Part shown: piece after piece, positions 6,063 through 8,493 of the stretch | How the letters are laid out: every line of letters begins with the position of its first letter | How positions within the stretch are numbered: position 1 is the first letter of the stretch | Source: Tannerellaceae bacterium | GTDB lineage: Bacteria > Bacteroidota > Bacteroidia > Bacteroidales > Tannerellaceae | DNA length: 8,493 nucleotides | Assembly (NCBI GenBank): GCA_020860805.1 | Contig: JAJBTP010000544.1 | Location: 1-8,493 of the forward strand | Direction: 5' to 3' | Translations under genes and position numbers: made by a program | The notes under the pieces: model-generated | What the model was told of the DNA's origin: nothing | The model's database searches: none | Seen by the model: the letters and a program-made list of their open reading frames with translations, nothing else

Positions 6063-7721
6063 TTAATTGTTGTGAGTTATAAATTCCCGGTACATTTCCG
6101 ATGTTTCCAGCAGTTCCGCCGGACTGCCCAGGGCTACAATTTCACCATCATCCAATATCAGTGCCCGGTCTGCCGACTGCATAGTATTCAACCGCTGGGT
6201 AATGATAAATACAGTTGTATCATGTAGCATACGATTCAGATTCGTACGAATTCGTAATTCCGTATCCGTATCTACGGCACTGGTACTATCATCCAGTATC
6301 AACACTTTAGGTTTACGCAAAAGAGCCCGTGCTATACAAAGTCGTTGCCGCTGTCCTCCGGACAAATTCGAACCACCACGCTCCAACATGGTTTCATAAC
6401 CGGCTTCCAGATTCATAATAAAATCATGTGCATCTGCTACCCGTGTCGCTTCTTCCATCTCCTGCATCGTGGCGTTCTCTTTACCCCAACGGAGATTTTC
6501 GGCGACTGTTCCGGAGAAAAGTACATTTTTCTGTAATACGACTCCTACTCCTTCATGTAATATATCCAGCTGGTAGTCTTTGATTGCGTGTCCGTCAATT
6601 ATAATCTCCCCCTGTGTCACATCATACAGGCGGGGTATCAACTGTACCAGTGTTGTTTTGGCTGAGCCGGTAGCCCCTACCACAGCTACCGTTTCTCCCG
6701 GATTAATCCGGAACGTAATATTTTTAAGTGCATCCATCTCCCCATCTGCATACCGGAAGCTTACCTGACGGAACTCCACGCTCCCCTGCTCCACCCGGCA
6801 ATCATGTTGAAGGGCTTCCGGAGTATCTTTAAGGGAGGATTCGGTAGTAAGCACTTCCAGAATACGTTCTGAAGAGGCAGACGCGCGGGCGATAGTCATC
6901 ACTATCATGGATAACATCATAAGTGCAAAAAGAATCTGTGCCAGATAGTTAACTACCGAAATAAGTTCACCCATCTGCAGGAGGCTATCTATCACCCGGA
7001 CACCTCCCAGCCACAGAACTGCCAGTATGGAAAAATTCATGACGAGCTGCAAAAGAGGAAAGGCGGTAATCACAATATTGGAAGCACGGGTTACGACATC
7101 CCGCAGATCCGCACTTTTAGCGCGGAATTTCTTACTTTCAAAATCTTCACGCACAAAGAATTTTACCACCCGGATATTAATCAGATTTTCACGTACTACT
7201 TCATTCAGATTATCCAGTTTCTGCTGCACTATCATAAAATAGGGAAACGCTTTTCGCAGAATAACATACAAACCGATAGCAAGAGCCGGTATCGAAAATG
7301 CCAGAATCCATCCCAGGTCTTTATTAATCCGCAAAACAAAAAAGAGGGAAACTACCAACATTAACGGAGAACGCAGCATTAACCTTAGCCCCATTAATAT
7401 GACCTGTTGCAGTTTGGTTATATCATTCGTCAGGCGTGTAATCAGTGAAGCCGGACTAAAACGGTCTATCTCTGTAAAAGAGAACTCCTGTATTTTACTA
7501 AAAATTTCTTTTCGTAAATCCGTACTGAAACCTATGGACGCATAAGAAGAAGTATATACATTACTGATACTTACTACCAGACTTACCAGAGAGGTCAACA
7601 CCATATAAATACCAATACGCCCCACTACAGCAATATCACCCAAAAGGACGCCTTCGTCCACAATGCGAGCCATAAACATAGGCTGTGCGGTTTCACATAT
7701 AACCGTAACCAGAACCAACAA
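6063..7721 (-). CDS. ABC exporter subunit 1 (degenerate-site half), N-terminus interrupted
   Basis: Inner-membrane half-transporter. Six hydrophobic helices lie within residues 1-290 of this frame, with PASLITRLTNDI and NIRVVKFFVREDF as exporter-type coupling segments, and the nucleotide-binding domain follows. It has the features of the non-hydrolysing half of heterodimeric exporters such as TM287. Walker B is VLILDDSTS, with Asp478 where the catalytic Glu should be. The switch is ITQRL, with Gln509 in place of His. The signature LSGGQ (453-457) is canonical. Walker A reads GATGSAKTT, with Ala354 (codon 6662-6660) in place of the invariant third Gly. The frame begins at a TTG (7721), which is unlikely to be the true start. 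An in-frame upstream segment from ATG 7778 supplies the missing N-terminus but is cut by a TGA at 7733-7731. The full length would be 571 aa. Subunit 2 starts 9 bases after the TAA, so they form one operon. Confidence 0.9.
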   Translation of the reverse strand: MLVLVTVICETAQPMFMARIVDEGVLLGDIAVVGRIGIYMVLTSLVSLVVSISNVYTSSYASIGFSTDLRKEIFSKIQEFSFTEIDRFSPASLITRLTNDITKLQQVILMGLRLMLRSPLMLVVSLFFVLRINKDLGWILAFSIPALAIGLYVILRKAFPYFMIVQQKLDNLNEVVRENLINIRVVKFFVREDFESKKFRAKSADLRDVVTRASNIVITAFPLLQLVMNFSILAVLWLGGVRVIDSLLQMGELISVVNYLAQILFALMMLSMIVMTIARASASSERILEVLTTESSLKDTPEALQHDCRVEQGSVEFRQVSFRYADGEMDALKNITFRINPGETVAVVGATGSAKTTLVQLIPRLYDVTQGEIIIDGHAIKDYQLDILHEGVGVVLQKNVLFSGTVAENLRWGKENATMQEMEEATRVADAHDFIMNLEAGYETMLERGGSNLSGGQRQRLCIARALLRKPKVLILDDSTSAVDTDTELRIRTNLNRMLHDTTVFIITQRLNTMQSADRALILDDGEIVALGSPAELLETSEMYREFITHNN

Positions 7722-7730
7722 AGGGCTCAG

Positions 7731-7778
7731 TCACAGGCTTACTTTATAATTCCTGAGAATCTGCCAGTACTTTTTCAT
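7731..7778 (-). other. N-terminal codons of ABC subunit 1, ending in an in-frame TGA
   Basis: From ATG 7778 the frame reads MKKYWQILRNYKVSL, then TGA at 7733-7731, then LSPLLVLVTVICETAQP in the same frame. Cytosolic N-termini of the form 'K.YW..LR.YK' followed by 'LSPLL' and the first helix are typical of this half-transporter family. The stop is therefore best read as a nonsense change in codon 16, not a natural gene end. The bases ggaaa directly before the ATG could serve as a weak ribosome site. Confidence 0.7.
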
Positions 7779-7850
7779 TTTCCGGGAGCATGTTTGCAAT
7801 TAAAACAGTTACCGGGAATGATGGTTTAGGATTTTAAGAAAAAGAAAGAC

Positions 7851-7858
7851 TATCTTTG
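7851..7858 (+). promoter_or_regulatory. Bacteroidota -7 box (TATCTTTG) of the right-edge lipoprotein
   Basis: TATCTTTG is a perfect TAnnTTTG match 34 bases before the ATG at 7893. The -33 region is poor: the nearest candidate is TTTA at 7825-7828, 22 bases upstream. The sequence before the ATG is aataaataaa, AT-rich with no Shine-Dalgarno, as usual in this phylum. The same 114-bp intergenic space must also hold the divergent ABC operon promoter, for which I find no good match. Confidence 0.6.
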
Positions 7859-7892
7859 TACTACTACACCAGGCAAAACAGAAATAAATAAA

Positions 7893-8180
7893 ATGAAAAA
7901 AGCCATTGTCTCAGGCATATTTCTTTCTTTAACAATAACCCTATGTTGTTGCCGCCATTCTACAACCCATAACCGGGATGAATATATAACAGATTATACC
8001 AGTTTCACAGATTATGAATACATCTATGATAACAATGGATTATTGAAGAAAGTGATAGAACGTTCTGATAACATCGCTTTTCTTTCCAATGACTTCATTG
8101 TATCTGAAACAGTTTATTTTTATGATGAACGGGACAGTATTCACAAGACAGAGTATTATACTTACTTTTCTACTAAATAA
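7893..8180 (+). CDS. Lipoprotein with YD-like repeats, cut by an in-frame TAA
   Basis: A 95-aa product beginning MKKAIVSGIFLSLTITLCCC, a lipoprotein signal with lipid attachment probably at one of Cys18-20. The mature part is hydrophilic and rich in Tyr/Asp/Glu. It carries motifs like YEYIYDNNGLLKKVIE and VYFYDERDSIHKTEYY, which resemble the 'YDxxGxL' units of secreted Bacteroidales repeat lipoproteins. The TAA at 8178-8180 is probably premature. The same frame stays open for the next 313 bases, and the first segment after it (LTEIVYFTDSTKIHV) repeats the segment before it (VSETVYFYDERDSIHK). It starts behind a clear -7 box and is divergent from the ABC operon. Function not known; surface or periplasmic location inferred. 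Confidence 0.7.
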   Translation: MKKAIVSGIFLSLTITLCCCRHSTTHNRDEYITDYTSFTDYEYIYDNNGLLKKVIERSDNIAFLSNDFIVSETVYFYDERDSIHKTEYYTYFSTK

Positions 8181-8493
8181 TATGTATTAACAGAAATAGT
8201 TTATTTTACAGATTCTACAAAAATTCATGTACAGGTAGATGAGACTGTGATGGATACAACTTATACTGTCCGGTTTTTACCCGGCAATAAAGAGAAACCA
8301 TTGGAAATTTTTTATCAATCTAAAACACATGAAATTGCTTCTGAACTGGAACATTTATTGGGAGCTGAAAGCCTCCCACCCATAAGAAAAAAGACGTTTA
8401 ATAGGTATGATGAAACAGGTCAGTTAGTAGAATCCAATGAAATTGATTTATTTACAGACAGTAAAACACAAACAAAATTCCGTTATGAAACAA
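8181..8493 (+). pseudogene. In-frame continuation of the lipoprotein, running off the window
   Basis: About 104 stop-free codons in the same frame as the gene starting at 7893, directly after its TAA and open to the end of the window. It begins YVLTEIVYFTDSTKIHV, an imperfect copy of the preceding VSETVYFYDERDSIHK, and later has NRYDETGQLVESNEIDLF, another YDxxGxL unit. No good start codon and spacing for an independent gene is seen near 8181. It is most simply the C-terminal part of the same protein, and its true end is outside the window. Confidence 0.65.

Noticed and set aside
7779..7892. Minus-strand promoter for the ABC operon
   Set aside because: A TTTG with a 21-base spacer exists near the divergent -7 box, but the matching -7 site (TAGTCTTT) has two mismatches, too weak to call.
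7731..8180. Stop-codon reassignment (TGA or TAA read as an amino acid)
   Set aside because: Two different stop codons are involved. TGA also serves as a natural stop in the BamE-like gene and the restored HTH copy 1, both at ATGA overlaps, and TAA ends gpmA and both ABC genes.

Overview
The window looks like a chromosomal segment from an AT-leaning member of the Bacteroidales. The phosphoglycerate mutase reads like the Bacteroidales form of GpmA. Two promoters fit the Bacteroidota -7 consensus TAnnTTTG. Starts lack obvious Shine-Dalgarno sequences, and the lipobox and 'LLQAQ' signal peptides are typical of the group. I cannot name a genus from this sequence alone.

Layout. On the + strand (59-2042) lie two tandem paralogous regulators, each with an N-terminal XRE-like helix-turn-helix and a conserved domain of about 250 residues that I do not recognise. 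They are coupled by an ATGA overlap. A hairpin at 2047-2068 separates them from a minus-strand block. Read in its own direction, that block contains a two-subunit ABC exporter (7778 to 4291), a 113-bp gap with a good promoter, a small BamE/SmpA-like lipoprotein (4177-3863), an ATGA-coupled MORN-repeat secreted protein (3866-2928), and gpmA (2844-2098). At the right edge a divergent + strand lipoprotein (7893 onward) starts behind a perfect TATCTTTG box and runs off the window.

The dominant oddity is that most genes carry a reading-frame lesion. The first HTH gene has one frameshift at a T7 run. The MORN gene has three, at A/T runs. The second ABC subunit has two. The first ABC subunit has an in-frame TGA at codon 16, and the right-edge lipoprotein has an in-frame TAA. 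Undoing each lesion gives proteins that align with their paralogs or families. The second HTH gene, the BamE-like lipoprotein and gpmA are intact. Homopolymer indels suggest sequencing or assembly error. The two in-frame stops and one inserted base outside a long run do not fit that so easily, so genuine gene decay remains possible.

Functionally, the ABC pair looks like a heterodimeric exporter with one degenerate ATP site (TM287/TM288-like). The BamE-like and MORN proteins look like an envelope pair made from one transcript. gpmA is ordinary glycolysis. I see no mobile element, CRISPR array, tRNA or rRNA. The best candidate for something undescribed is the tandem HTH regulator family.
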